A model generated the notes under the pieces. That model had not been told where the DNA came from and searched no databases. It was given only the letters and a program-made list of their open reading frames with translations. A stretch of 64,000 nucleotides of DNA. It comes from Botrytis cinerea B05.10. Its lineage: Eukaryota > Ascomycota > Leotiomycetes > Helotiales > Sclerotiniaceae. The stretch lies in contig NC_037312.1 in NCBI RefSeq assembly GCF_000143535.2, positions 868,001-932,000 on the forward strand. Reading direction: 5' to 3'. Positions 34,701 through 47,170 of this stretch are shown one piece after another. The position numbers and the translations under genes are program-made. How positions within the stretch are numbered: the first letter of the stretch is position 1; every line of letters starts with the position of its first letter.

Positions 34701-37700
34701 GACTATATAAAGATAACGAGGAGATATGGCGTGTTTTTCGACAAATTCTTGAAGGTCTTGCCCACATTCATAGCTTGAATTTTGTTCATCGCGATCTCAA
34801 ACCAGAGAATGTTTTCATCGATGGTGCTTCAAACGTCAAGATAGGCGATCTAGGTTTGGCTACAAGGGGTCAATACTCGGCAATTGATAAGGTATCAGCA
34901 TCTGGGATGCAGAATAGTGGGGATTTAACACGAAGTATTGGTACTTTCTCCTACATTGCCCCCGAAATTCGATCAGCAGTTTCTGGAGGACCGTACACTG
35001 GCAAGGTCGATATGTATTCTCTTGGTGTAATTTTCTTCGAGATGTGCTATACTCCGCTTGTCGGGATGGAGAGAGTAAGTTCATTGCTCCCATGTTTTCT
35101 TGCTATTGATATACATAATATGGCTTTACAGCTCTTACTTCTGGGTCCAAATAGAAGCAGATGATTAGTATCTCATACGTTCTGCAAATTCCATACTAAC
35201 GCCCTGCTTAGGCTCAAGTCATTGATGGCTTAAGAAAGAAGGATCCAGTATTCCCGGCGAATTTTGACAAGATCGGAAAAGCTGTTCAGGCAGATATTAT
35301 CTTGTCTCTCCTTAACCATAATCCAAAAGAACGACCCTCAAGTTCTGAACTTCTTCAAAGCAGGAAATTGCCAGTTCAGATGGAAAGTGAAACAATCCGT
35401 CAAACTTTAGCTGGTCTGTCTGATTCAAAATCACCATATCATCAAAAGATGATGAGTGCTCTCTTCTCTAGACCAACAAAACAAGCAAAGGATTATGCTT
35501 GGGACATGGGAGTTCCGACTCCCAGTGGTAACGACTTGTTGCTACAAGGGCTTGTCAAGCAAAAGTTAATCTCCATTTTTCGTAACCACGGAGCTGTAGA
35601 AACTCCCCGAAGCATTTTGTTCCCATCTTCGGATCATTATGGTGTCAATGCTGTTCAATTGTTAGACAAGAGTGGTACTCTTTTACAGCTACCTTATGAT
35701 CTCACTGTTCCAAATGCTCGCGCCATTGCGAAACACCAGCCTCCAGTGGAAAGATCTTTTGCTTTTGGCACCGTCTTTCGCGATAAGCACGACGGCGCAT
35801 CTCCACAAACATTCAGTGAAGTGGATTTTGACGTTGTAACTTCAGACAGCTTAGACCTAGCACTAAAGGAAGCAGAGGTTATCAAAGTTTTAGATGAGAT
35901 CGTTGCTAGCTTTCCGTCCTTACCTTCCTCGCAAATGTGCTTTCACATAAATCATGCAGATTTACTCGGTCTAATCTTTGACTTCTGTCGCATCGAACCT
36001 AGTATACGACAAGCTGCTGCTGATACACTAAGTAAGCTCAACGTACAGCAATGGACATGGCAGAAGATAAGAGCTGAACTTAGATCACCATTAGTTGGGG
36101 TATGATTAGTTTGAAATTTTCAAAGGGAATCACTTGCTAACCCATACTTCAGGTTTCCGCCACAAGCGTTGAGGATCTCCAACGTTTTGATTTCAGAGAC
36201 ACCCCTACTAAAGCCTTTCAAAAACTAAAGGTAATTTTCGAAGGTACCGAAATTTTCGAGAAAGCTTCTTCTTCCATCGCACATCTACGTGATGTGATTG
36301 CGTATGTAATTTGATTCTTCTGATTTCTCCACCAAGCATCGCTAATGTGCGAATATAGATATACAAAGCGGTTTGAGGTCCAGAGAAAGATATACGTCAA
36401 TCCTTTAGGAAGTCTAAAAGAAAAGTTTTACAAAGGCGGAATACTTTTTTCTTGTTTGTACGACAGAAAAGTTCGGGATGTATTTGCAGCAGGAGGTCGA
36501 TATGATTCTTTGATCCGAGAAAATCGACATCACAAAAACATCAACGACGAACGCCACGCTGTGGGTTTCAATCTAGCATGGGAGAAGATGGCTCGACTTC
36601 CCAAAGCAAATTCAAAGGGGTTCTTGAAGAAGCCTGATGAGGAAGTACAAGGTATTTGGAACACAAAGAGAGTGAGTATTGCAATCTTCGTTATTTTGAG
36701 TTAAAATAACGCCCTAAACCCGTCATCAAATGAGTCACAACTGATTTAATTGTTAGTGTGATGTACTTGTCGCAAGTCATGATGCAGCAACACTAAGGTC
36801 AACTGGAGTTGAATTGGTATCAAACTTATGGTCGCATGACATTAGTGCCGAGCTAGCACGAGACTCAAGATCCCCTGAAGATCTCTTGTCCAAATATCGA
36901 GACGATAGTTATTCTTGGATAATCATCATCAAGCAAGATTCCGTCGTAAGATGTAAGACTACTGGTAGGAAGGACGTTCCGGATGCCGATATACCTTCTA
37001 CGCAATTAGTTTCGTGGCTTCGTGGCGAAATGCGTGAAAGAGACCAGAGAGAAGGTACCTACAACAGAGCAAAGTAAGTTTATCTGAAATTTTCAACGTA
37101 AAGATATTAATACATCTGTTAGATTATCTCGTCAACATAGTCAGCCAGATACAGGACCAAGTGATCATGAACAAGATGTACGAGTTTTGTTTGCCGGTAC
37201 GAAGAGCAAGAAGTCGAATAGAAGAAATATTGTAGAGCAAGCTCAAGGAAGAGCTGCGACTCGTGAGTTACATTCTTCTAGTCCTTTGTCAAATCTATCT
37301 GTTCTGCTACTAATACTAACATCTCCATCAAGTCGTTCATTCATTTTTAGATGGCCCTATCGCCGCCGTTGAAACAACAGATCACGTAAGCCATCTAATA
37401 CTCATCTATCCCCAATTTAAGCACTGTCATACATCCTTCCTCACGACCTTATCGCATCTTATGGCTCATCCAAATAGCTCTTTATACCTCCCCTCCACTA
37501 CTTCATCTCGTGATTCATATCTTATCCCAACCTATAAACTAATACTCAATTCCCTAGGTGATGGATTTAATCCGCGAAACCAAGCTTTCAGATCCGGAGT
37601 CCTGGCGCAAACTTACCCATTCAGTTCCCACAGCCGAACGTCGCTATATAGGTGAAATTCATGATTTAATGAGTGGTTTGGCATTCCAGAATAAAGATAC

Positions 37701-37767
37701 TACAAGGAATGCTTTTGTTTATAATTTTAGAACGGGGATGTGTATTTATTATGATTTGGGAGCGTGA
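31780..37767 (+). CDS. GCN2: eIF2-alpha kinase GCN2 (cpc-3)
   Basis: Model: join(31780..31983, 32037..32410, 32511..32966, 33050..33221, 33278..33665, 33750..34091, 34281..35074, 35212..36099, 36153..36301, 36359..36671, 36757..37073, 37123..37262, 37333..37385, 37558..37767), 1599 aa in 14 exons. It senses uncharged tRNA and phosphorylates eIF2-alpha in amino-acid starvation. Domain order is complete. RWD: about 45-165 (DDELIALASIYGDDF). Charged helix: about 165-240. Pseudokinase: about 250-530 (IHEDIHCGNVLL, with ADAG for DFG). Kinase: about 590-960 (GKGGFGEVVKA; HRDLKPEN; DLGLA), with an acidic insert (ESDDDDEDDE). HisRS-like domain: about 990-1400 (TVPNARAIAKHQ; AAGGRYDSLI). Ribosome-binding C-terminal domain to the end. 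It diverges from ARG7. Confidence 0.97.
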
Positions 37768-38515
37768 TTTTAAGATGGTGCGGGGAAGGAAATCTAGAGG
37801 GGAGAAGGAAGGGCGCTGGGAAGGAATTTTATGTATGTATGTAGATACCCGAGTAGAAATTTAGATATTGTGAAATATTCAATTCGCGATTAGGGAGAGG
37901 CTGTGTACAATATTTATCCTCGCTCGATCAAAAAGGATAATTAGTTCAATCCGGCGCGAGTTATCATAATACGTCTGTCCAGAAATCCTATCCTTAATTT
38001 CTCGTTCTGATACTCCAGGAAACAATCATCTGCCTACAAGTCCATATATTCATCCCACGGTCAAATGCTCCTTCCTTCCTTTCTTTCTCCGAAGCGAGAA
38101 CACTTCATAAACTCCCTCCAACGTCACATTGATACAGTCTAGTAGCCATACACATAATCTGAGGATTCTCTCTCATCTATCTGCATGCCAATCTTTTGTT
38201 AAAAGATAAAAGCCACACGATCTAGCGATTGGGTTGGCTGGATTGGCTTTTGCTTGATGATTTCATGATGCAGGTATTTCAGCTTCTTTCTTATTCGCAC
38301 AAAACTTACATTAACCTCTTCCATCTATGTATATAACACTTAAATTTTCCACACTCATTTCTTGGGTAAGACTTTTCTCTGCCATCTTACCTCTACATAC
38401 ATACATCTTTCTCTTTTCTGAATGCTCCTCTCATTTTCCTTTTTTCCTAGACGTTGAAAAGGGGTTATATATTCAGGCCCCACATTCTTCATCATCAAAT
38501 CATCAAGCATAGCCT
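37768..38515. other. Spacer between GCN2 and tRNA-Lys
   Basis: Presumed 3' UTR of GCN2 followed by pyrimidine-rich sequence leading to the tRNA gene. No coding signal is seen. Confidence 0.6.
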
Positions 38516-38611
38516 GCCCGGCTAGCTCAATCGGTAGAGCGTGTGACTCTTATCATTGGAAGATGTACAAAGTCAATCACAAGGTTGCGGGTTCGACCCC
38601 CGCGTTGGGCT
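38516..38611 (+). tRNA. tRNA-Lys(CTT) with a 23-nt intron
   Basis: The cloverleaf is complete: acceptor GCCCGGC/GTTGGGC with two G-U pairs; D arm GCTC-AATCGGTA-GAGC; anticodon stem TGTGA/TCACA with loop CTCTTA|A, giving anticodon CTT; T arm GCGGG-TTCGACC-CCCGC. A 23-nt intron at 38553-38575 interrupts the anticodon loop between positions 37 and 38, the standard eukaryotic site. Internal A box (TAGCTCAATCGG) and B box (GGTTCGACCCC) for Pol III are present. CCA is not encoded. Confidence 0.97.
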
Positions 38612-38634
38612 CAATTCCCTACATCAGCTTGTAC

Positions 38635-38648
38635 TTTTTGCATTTTTT
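38635..38648 (+). terminator. Pol III T-run terminator for tRNA-Lys
   Basis: T5 at 38635-38639 and T6 at 38643-38648 follow the tRNA 3' end by about 24 bp, as expected for Pol III termination. Confidence 0.6.
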
Positions 38649-39484
38649 GGGGGGGGTTTTGGTTATGTGAGAATTGGGGTGGAAGAAGGGGGAGTGGGAA
38701 AGAGGAATAGGAAGATGGAGAGGAAGGCAATAATTAGTGAGATGGATTTGGTGGGGGTTCTTTTGACTTTTTTTTTTTTTTTTTTGGAGGGGTTTGGTTT
38801 GGGTGGGGTGGAGTGGTGGATTGCATTGTTTTTTTCTTGACGCTGGCTCGGCTGGTTGGTTTTGATCGATAAGATACGAGTAGATGAAGTAGAATATAAA
38901 AAATAAATGTATTATCTTGCTTTATCCAGCAGGATGGGAAAACAATAGCATCATCTTGGATTCAATTATTGAAAATCCCACACTGAATAAATAACATGTT
39001 TATATTTACATTCAATCATTTATTAACACAGTAATATCTCAATTTACAACTTGAAATCATGAATGTCTGATTTGATGTGGATCGAACAGGCATTGAAAAG
39101 AGTTTGTATACATATATATATATATATATACACGATGCATGCATCTACCTATCTGTGCATTCCGACTCATATCTTGTTGAAAATATCTCGAAATGATGTA
39201 TGGTTGTTGAGGTTTGTTTGATCGAACTTGTAAGTAGAAAAGAGAGAATGAAATGAGACGAAATGTCCATTTTAGTATGAGAAATAGATAACCTTGGCGA
39301 CGTGGCCAGGCGAGGTGAGGCGAGCAGTGAGTAGTGAAATGAGATGATAAGAATAGGGGGGAGGGAGAGAGGGAAGAAAATGCGGAAATTGATAGAGAAT
39401 ATAGTGTTTTTCTTTTCTTTTTTTCGGAATTTAGGAACATACGCATTTACACATAGTTATAAGAAGCTCGAGATTTATATACTC

Positions 39485-39546
<62 letters not shown>
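39485..39546. repeat. (TCA)n trinucleotide microsatellite, about 20 copies
   Basis: Sixty-two bases of uninterrupted TCA/ATC repeat, one of the longest perfect microsatellites in the window. Read as codons it would give poly-Ser in one frame, but no gene context supports translation. Confidence 0.95.
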
Positions 39547-39820
39547 TCACAATTCCACAATCTCACAACAGAATACAAAATATCCATTCGTCATATATTA
39601 AATAAAGCGAGCAGTGACGCACCGCTAGCTCTCCGAGAGTCACTGTCGTGGAGACGGACTATTTCGAGGTGGAGGTGGAAATGTGATGATTTCTATTTGA
39701 TAGTTGGATGGATAGATAGATAGATAGATAGGTAGATAGACAGAATCAAAATTATCAATCTGGGATTGTGAGGAAACCCAAGGGGTGGGCATCTATCTAA
39801 TGAGTATGTAACTATTGACC

Positions 39821-39847
39821 TTCAGATTCAGATTCAGATTCAGATTC
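39821..39847. repeat. (AGATTC)n short tandem repeat
   Basis: Four tandem AGATTC hexamers in the repeat-rich spacer. Confidence 0.8.
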
Positions 39848-39911
39848 TTCTTTTATCCACCCCTCTCCTCCCCCTCCCCTTTCACCTCAAACCTCAAAAT
39901 TCCCATTGTCC

Positions 39912-39937
39912 AAGAAGAAGAAGAAGAAGAAGAAGAA
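39912..39937. repeat. (GAA)n trinucleotide repeat
   Basis: Eight tandem GAA/AAG units, about 65 bp after the AGATTC repeat. Confidence 0.85.
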
Positions 39938-40862
39938 AATGCCAAGAAGCTAAGCTCCACCCCCCTCTTCCCCCCTAGAATCCAAGCCTTCAGTACCGAG
40001 CGATCGAAGGGGTATGAATATGAATATCCCTAGACAGTATTGATTTCCCGTCTTGAGGCTTGGATCTTACAATGTACAAATGTACTAGGATATATATCAC
40101 ATACATACCCGTGAAATATTCAACCTAGCGAGTAGGTAGGTATGTCTTCGCGATTCAACATCATGTCATCCATCTTCCAAGCGACGGAAAAGCAAACATT
40201 TTTTTTTCGTGGTTTCTTTATTGATATACACATTCTGATAATGAGATAATGATACGCTGAAGATAAATGAATAATAAATGTGTTCTTTGAATTTCTGTCT
40301 TGTATTCTTATCGTCTCTCTATTCTTGTGTATGTATATATTATGTATATATGTGTGTATCCTTTCTCCTTCCTTCTTATTCGAGAATATGTTCTCAGATA
40401 TATGGATACATAACTCTAATCCATCTCCTCTCCTCTCATTCCATCCTGTCTCATCTCACATTCACTTCGAATTCTCCAAGCCTTCCAAAATTCCCATCCC
40501 ATCCAAATCATAAGAAAAAAAGACTCCGATGCTATGCAAGCAAGCAACCCATGCGATCCAACCCAACCATCCATATTTTATAAAAGGTATGGAAAATAGA
40601 AAATCCCTTTTCATCAAAAGAATAAATGCTCTCATCTCATAAAAGTATATAGCGTGAGTGAGAAAAGAAAGAGAAACGCCTTTTAATGCAACTCTCGTGT
40701 GTATAAAACTCTAGAATGCCAGACCGTGCCATCCCATCTCACGCGATGCAATCCGCTGCAAATGAATATAATAAAAAATAATAAAAAGTTTTTTTCCAAT
40801 TAAATTTCCCCACTTCATCTCATCTCATGACATCTCATGATGCCAAACCAAGAAAGAGATCT

Positions 40863-42364
40863 CTACATAGCGTAATACAATCCCGCGCCCAATACAGCCA
40901 TACCGTATGCCAACGGTGGCGGCGTCTGCATGGCGCCTGCATTTTTCGACTTTGAACCCGAGCTCAAAGTGACCGATCCGCTCATCTCGCTACCTGAAGA
41001 ACCCGAACTGGCTGTTACTGGGTTGGCAACTAATGTTGCGCTCGGAACTGCCGTGGTACCGGTGGTGATTTCCACTACGCTTGTACTGGTTGCGTTGAAA
41101 TTTGTTTGGGCGAGCGAAATCTCATTATTGTCGAGATCGTAGACGATATATGCCGAGCGGATAAAGGTATCTCCAAGAACAGAGGTACTGTCACCTGCGG
41201 GAGCGATACCGAAGAGACAGGCTGCGGTGCCGTCGGTGAACTGTAATTGTTGACCTGTGGTGCTGGTGACGGGAATGACGAGTTCGTTCATGGTGACTTG
41301 AATGGTAGGGGACGTGAAGGTGAAGTTCAGAGCGCTGGTGTTGGTAGCGAGGGAACATGGGACGTAAGCGGCGCCTTCGCTAGCATCGTATTGGGCTTCG
41401 ACTTGTTCGTAGATGGCTTCGGCCATGGCGTCGGGGAGGTAGGTGAGGGAACTACCGGAATCGAGGAGTACGGCGAGAGCTTGGTCTTGGGCGATGACGG
41501 TATCGCCTAGCATGACTTCGGTTAAGGTGATTAGAAATTCGGCGTAATATCCGGATTCTTTTTCGATCGGGAGAGTTTCCAATTGGCCGTGAAATTGAGC
41601 AGTGTCGACACCACCGAATAAAATACTTCCAGTGCTGGCATCCAAATCGTTAAGCCATAGGGAGAAAGCGTTTGAATTGATCAAACCATCAGCAACCATT
41701 TGTGCTGGTAAGTTATTATATGCCTTCTTTCCCGCTCTTCCCACTTGAACCTCGTTAATCTCATAACCGATGCCTAGAATACCTTCAGGCGAAGAACTGG
41801 TATATCCAATACCAAATTGCAATTTGTCCAAGGTTGCTGATCCAATCGTAAATGTATCAGTGACATAGTCTCCCGATGCTCCAGATCCATCGACGTATGA
41901 AATATTAAAATCGCTGGCTACATATGCGTATGTTGATGATGAGTTGGCTGTGTATGTTCCAGCCGTCTGGCATGGGTTTGTCTTTCTACTACATAAAGTA
42001 GAGCTAGCAGTATTAACCCATAAGTCACTGCTTCCCGTGTCGATATGTAACCGTAAGCTTTGTGCTGGTGTACCTAATGTTCCATTGGCGAAATATAAAG
42101 TTTCCTGGACAATGTTAGTATCAAGCTTCACTTGAAATCCAAACGAAATTTACCAACCTCATTATCTAAAGTAGCAGTAACTGTCTTCGACCTCCTCCTT
42201 AATTTCCTTAATTTATCTCTTGCTAGAGGATTTTCCACAGATTTTCGTACCACATCCAGTCCGACTACTCGTGCTGGTCCATCGGTTCGCTTCTGTAATT
42301 GAATTGCATCTGTACATGTTGATAATAGTCCCACGGCAGCGGTGATGAATGTTGTCGTCCTCAT
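40863..42364 (-). CDS. GPI-anchored-type aspartic protease (yapsin-like)
   Basis: Model: complement(join(40863..42104, 42158..42364)), 482 aa; the intron carries a canonical TACTAAC branch site. The protein has a signal peptide (MRTTTFITAAVGLLSTCTDA), then a propeptide with a basic stretch (KLRKLRRRSK) that could be a processing site. The pepsin fold has both catalytic aspartates: IDTGSSDLWVN (Asp91) and LLDSGSSLTYLP (near 283). Cys residues in SSTLCSRKTNPC fit the disulfide loop of yapsin/candidapepsin-type enzymes. After the catalytic domain comes a Ser/Thr/Gly-rich stalk and a hydrophobic C terminus (PLAYGMAVLGAGLYYAM), as in GPI-anchored cell-wall proteases. Likely place is the plasma membrane or wall. 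Confidence 0.93.
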
Positions 42365-45300
42365 GATTGGAGATTAAAATATATTGATGAAAAAGAAAGA
42401 CCCTTCTATGAAATCCTATATGGGATGTGAAATTGGTATATATTGTTCGGGTTGGTCCAGATGACGCGGACAGTAGACGCTAATTAATTTAGCTTCGAAG
42501 ACCCCGAAGACCCAATAAATTTATTGTTTCTTTTTATAAAAAAAATTCCGAGAATAAGGCCAGGAAAATCCAGTGTAAAAAGCAATAACCAATATATCCA
42601 AACTATTTAATAATAATAATAAATGATTCGTTGGTAGTGAGGTTGATTTGAGAAGTCGTACTTTTAGAAACCAAGATTCGGAACGAATGTGATGTGATGC
42701 GAAGTTTTGTATAAGTCCTCGAACCTCGGACTGAGTAGTATATAGTTAAGAGAAAAGCTCATGTACAAGTAAGTGTACAGCAAAGAGAGCCTGCGACAGA
42801 TGACGAAACTCTTAATTGTGGCTGAGAGTACGAGGTGCAGGCAAGAGAATCGTATTCTATCCAAATTTGTGGAGTATCCTTTCTTAGTATTTCTAAGATC
42901 TTCACGCTTTTTTCTACTGTAAGGCTGGCAAGCCGTGAAATCCGTTCTTGTCCTGTATCAAATGGTGGCGTGGTAGACTTTCTAGGAAGCGCAGCGTACT
43001 AACTTAGAATGCCGAGAAAGGCTGAGAGATTCTTGAGTAAGAGGGAAATATAAATATGGGTATTCAGGTGGAAGGAAGGAGGAATAGAAAGTAACACAAC
43101 GACCTTTACTAGGTACCTTGGTACGGTAGTAGTCAAATTGTTTTTAATATCAAGGACGAGCGAGGATCGAAACGATTGAGGAGAAATGTACAGTGCGAGT
43201 GGATGTATATGAAAATGCCAAAGGACCGTTCCAAAAGCTTTGAACCCGTGGAATAATATTTCTCATACAAAAAGACCAAATCCAATGCAAAGAATGATTC
43301 CAATCCCAAGGTTCGATCCTCTTTTCTATATCTTGGCAAGTTTGTTGGTTGACATACTCTCATACGGTACGAAGACGCAGAGTGTATAAATGCTAGGGTT
43401 GTTGTCTGGGATGATTCAAGGTCAAGGATCCGCAATATGACGCGGCCTACCATGTCCAACTACGAAGCTCAGGCGGGTACGGAGACTTTGTATGGAATAC
43501 TAGAAATCTGAATAGAATATTACACAGAACCAATATTAAAGAGGACACTAGATATGCAGTTCCAAGTGTAAATGTGTTGGTCTATATTAGTCTTGACAGT
43601 AAAAACATCATAACAATAATACAAAAGGGGAGGGAGGTATCAGAACATTGGAACATCTAAATTGTGGGCAAAAAAGAGGTAAGAATCCATAGGATACCAT
43701 TCAATAACCAATCGTATCAGATCAAATAAAATCCTCTTCACTTGAATCCTGCGCCCCAGACTTTCTTCCTAAATAGATTTCGAGTCCCTTCAAGAGGAAG
43801 CGGCGAGGTACAGACACTAATAACGTTTCAACGAATCAAGATGCTCATTCACGCTGTCCTGATCTACCATACTTGCTTGACATGTTGTTGATGTTGACGA
43901 ATCTGGCTGTACATACTAGATAGATACTGTGCTCCTCGTGGAAGGGTGCCATGCTAATCCGTGATTCGTTGCTTGCACAGGTTCCAACAGAACTTTCAGG
44001 GATCTCATAAGAAAGGAGGGGGGAAAAGAGGAAACATACTATTTTCAGATTGTTGCGATTAATCAATTTGTATGGCTCCTCATGCCTTTTCTTCCCTCGA
44101 CCCTCAGACCTAGAAACATAGCATGAAGCATTGAGGATGGGAGATATTTTGCGGGCTAGAGACAAAAACGCATTTGCTTGAAACACCATCCGGGTTCGTC
44201 ACACAGTCCTTTTCCAAATTCCCAGTCATAAAGTGAGAACCATGAATCCATGATACAAAGCATGAATAGAAATTGTTTGAACTTGACCGAGAAGAGACGT
44301 GAGTAGTTTCTCCTACGCCAAAGCCATTTTGCGATCTTGCATCTACCCAGGTAGCTCGTTCACGAGGAAAGTAAAAAAAACCAAAAAAAAAACCGTTATA
44401 TCGGATGAAGCCTCAAGGGGTTAAAGTAAAGAATCTGAAAAGGGGGAGGGGTGTAGAATGGGAAATGTGTACGATGTGTACGTAACCTTTCTTTCATTCC
44501 CTCGAGGAGTAGTACTCTATCGAGTGCCTGTGCCGTGATTTCAATGAATGGACCAACACGCAAACTTCCCAAATGGAAAATCAGAGCTAGTTAAGCGCAA
44601 ATGGGACCATACGGCCTGCCTACAGTGACCCCGTTGGCCAATGGAATAGATCCGAGGAAAGTGATGGGGCAGCACAATTCGTGGTAAATGGATACTCGTC
44701 ATTATCACCACTATATTCGTAAGCAAACAGCAAACAGTGGCGACGGTGAGATCGGACATTTAAACTTTTACATGGATGGAACATTCAGACAGTCTGACAA
44801 TGACACTATGTGAGTATCTACATCGTACTTACGAACAAGTACGTACGTAGGCACTAAAGAGATTGGGTAGTTGCCGAGCTACTCCTCCGTTGGTTCTGGT
44901 ATGGTTCTGGCAATGATAAACTAACTCTGAAAGAGTCGTTCCGTCCGTCATGGGGATTTTTTCTCCCTTCACTCCACTGTACAGAGTAGAGCGACCTTAT
45001 GTTTTTTGATATGCGAGTTTATCTATGAAGACTTTTTCAACATGCCAGCACTGGGTCTCGGTATCCGGCTGTTTAGGTATCTACGTATAACTCACCCACA
45101 GCCACGCTCCAAAACAAGACATTCCTATGACTATCGAGGTGCCTAGGGAGGAATGGTTTGTAGAATATCAGACTCTGACTGACTATCACGACGGCTGCTA
45201 CAATCTCTTCGGTACTAGCTAGGCACGTGTTGGGTCCTTTTTGTCTTGCCAAGAATCCTTCCCAAGCTGGACAAGTTCGACGACTGGAATCCAAACATTT

Positions 45301-46462
45301 GGACTTCAGAAGATCCAATGGCGAATTTGCAACTTCAAACTCATCTGAGCTATTACCTACCTAAAGATCCTGAGCATTGGCGACCCCCCAACCGAAAGCC
45401 ATCACATATTCCTTCCCCCATACTTCAAACGTTTTGAACGAGACCGCCGCCCAGGTCTAAGCGGCAGCCTCCAGCTGTGACCTCTTTTTTCAAATCTTGC
45501 AATTCGTTTCAAAACTTCCTACCCAAACATCAGAAAATTTGATCGCGTCTTGGATTTCTGATAGAACTGATGATCTCGGAAATCGAGGCTCGGATTTGCA
45601 ATCAGATGGAGATCAGAAAGCTTGGTGTTTATGATATTGACTAAATGTACCTAGGTGGGTGGGGAGGGGCTTGACATATGCATGTGAACTCGGTCACTGC
45701 GCCGACCCAAGTTCTTTACATCAACACCTTCAACGGCGTCGTGTCAACATGTTGCATCTATCGCGGTCGTGTTGTAGCACATTCATCCTATCCCTTGATT
45801 TACATTTACTAAAGGGTCCTCACATGGAACTCCAAATTGTTCAATGGATACTTGAGATTGCGTATACCAAACCAAACGTCCAACTCAATATCGTTTTGCG
45901 GCACAGCAAATACTTCTTACAAGCGTGAGAACTTTTCTACTCGTTTTAGTGACGTGTACGCGTTTGCTTCCGTGTTTGGCGTGCTGGATATTCGTGTAGA
46001 AGTGGAGCATTGGTTCGTACACGTTGTTTACTCTCTCCTTCTATGTTCTTGCGCATCATGCAAATCAAATTGAGATGCCGAAAGATGGCGGAGCCAGGAG
46101 GAGGCGCGGCCAGTATCAGCGATAGCATTGCCCCATTTTGGAAACCACATGTTCAGGTTTTAGCATATTTCAACTCAATCAAGATGAAAGCACGCAGAGT
46201 TATGCTCGCTTTGGTTCTGCCATTGCCAAGGGGCCATGGTGTACCGTTTTTGACCCCCTTTCAAAGCACTTATAGCAATTTGAGAATCTCCCTAACTGTT
46301 AAACTTCACACCAACCATGCCCACCTGGTTCATCACATACGGTCTGCCTGGTAGTAAAATTCGTCAAGACTGAAAACTAAATAAAACAGCGATGATTCCC
46401 GGCGTCGTAATAGACATGGACATTAATTATACTTTTCGTCGGCAGTAAGGTTGATCGCGATC

Positions 46463-46515
46463 TGCATTAATTGCGTAGTCTGCGTGCATTGATTGCGTAG
46501 CGCAGACTACGTAAT
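46463..46515. repeat. Nested direct and inverted repeats
   Basis: ATTGCGTAGTCTGCG (46470-46484) and CGCAGACTACGTAAT (46501-46515) form an inverted repeat with 14 of 15 pairs and a 16-nt loop. The loop (46485-46500) is itself a near-exact direct copy of 46463-46478 (15 of 16 bases). Confidence 0.85.
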
Positions 46516-46661
46516 CATCGACCCGGTGACCGAAGGCAGCAGTACTTATGTACTCTGAACATCCGTCATCTACACAATAGTGCTATCTATCTAGCTGACC
46601 TCTAACTTCATCATACCAAGCGTCACAATCATTCATCAGGTCGGTTTACACGCCTGCTAAG

Positions 46662-46719
46662 TCAAAGGCTTTGAAATCAGGCATCCAGTGTATAGAAACC
46701 AATCAATCAAAGCCTTTGA
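46662..46719. repeat. Perfect 13-bp inverted repeat
   Basis: TCAAAGGCTTTGA at 46662-46674 and its exact reverse complement at 46707-46719, with a 32-nt spacer. Each arm is itself nearly palindromic. Confidence 0.85.
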
Positions 46720-47170
46720 GCCTATGAGATATCTTTCAACCAAAGAACTTGTTCTGTCAATATAGAAATGCATGCACGTTGCCAATCAAATTCTAGAACT
46801 TTGAATCCGAGTGTTCCCCACACGTTCATCGAATCAAAATCGATATTGATCTGATGCGGCTGCTGCCTGTATGCATGTATTCGTAGGGCTTACCCTCCAG
46901 CGATGTAAGACGGATGAACATGTAGTTTTACACCATATGATTATGATTTCTCTTAAAGTTTTGAGAGCGTGGTTTTCAAATCGAATTCCCTTAATTTTGG
47001 CATCAACATTTTACCAACTTGATTCTCCCCTCGCGACAATCTTTGGCCATCTTGGTAGTCCCACTACACGTCGCACAAGAGACCTGATATATTAACTAAA
47101 CATCTATCACACACCACGCTCACTCATTCTCAAGTCATAATCAGACAAATTATAATGGATCCGTATATCA

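Larger units (their letters stand above)
38612..40862. other. Repeat-rich spacer
   Basis: No protein gene is supported in about 2.2 kb. The stretch is dense in simple repeats: poly-G and poly-T near 38650 and 38769-38785, TA repeats near 39110-39130, a long TCA tract at 39485-39546, GATA units near 39708-39738, AGATTC units at 39821-39847 and GAA units at 39912-39937. Frames over these repeats are artefacts. The part next to 40862 is presumably 3' UTR of the aspartic protease gene. Confidence 0.6.
42365..47170. other. Long gene-poor spacer
   Basis: About 4.8 kb without a supportable gene. The first few hundred bases are the protease promoter, with a TATATA stretch near 42433-42440. Short frames on both strands have no domain signals. 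Two compact inverted repeats lie at 46470-46515 and 46662-46719. Confidence 0.5.

Noticed and set aside
34329..34778. 149-codon frame overlapping the GCN2 kinase exon
   Set aside because: Different frame from the conserved kinase sequence; the kinase motifs lie in the other frame.
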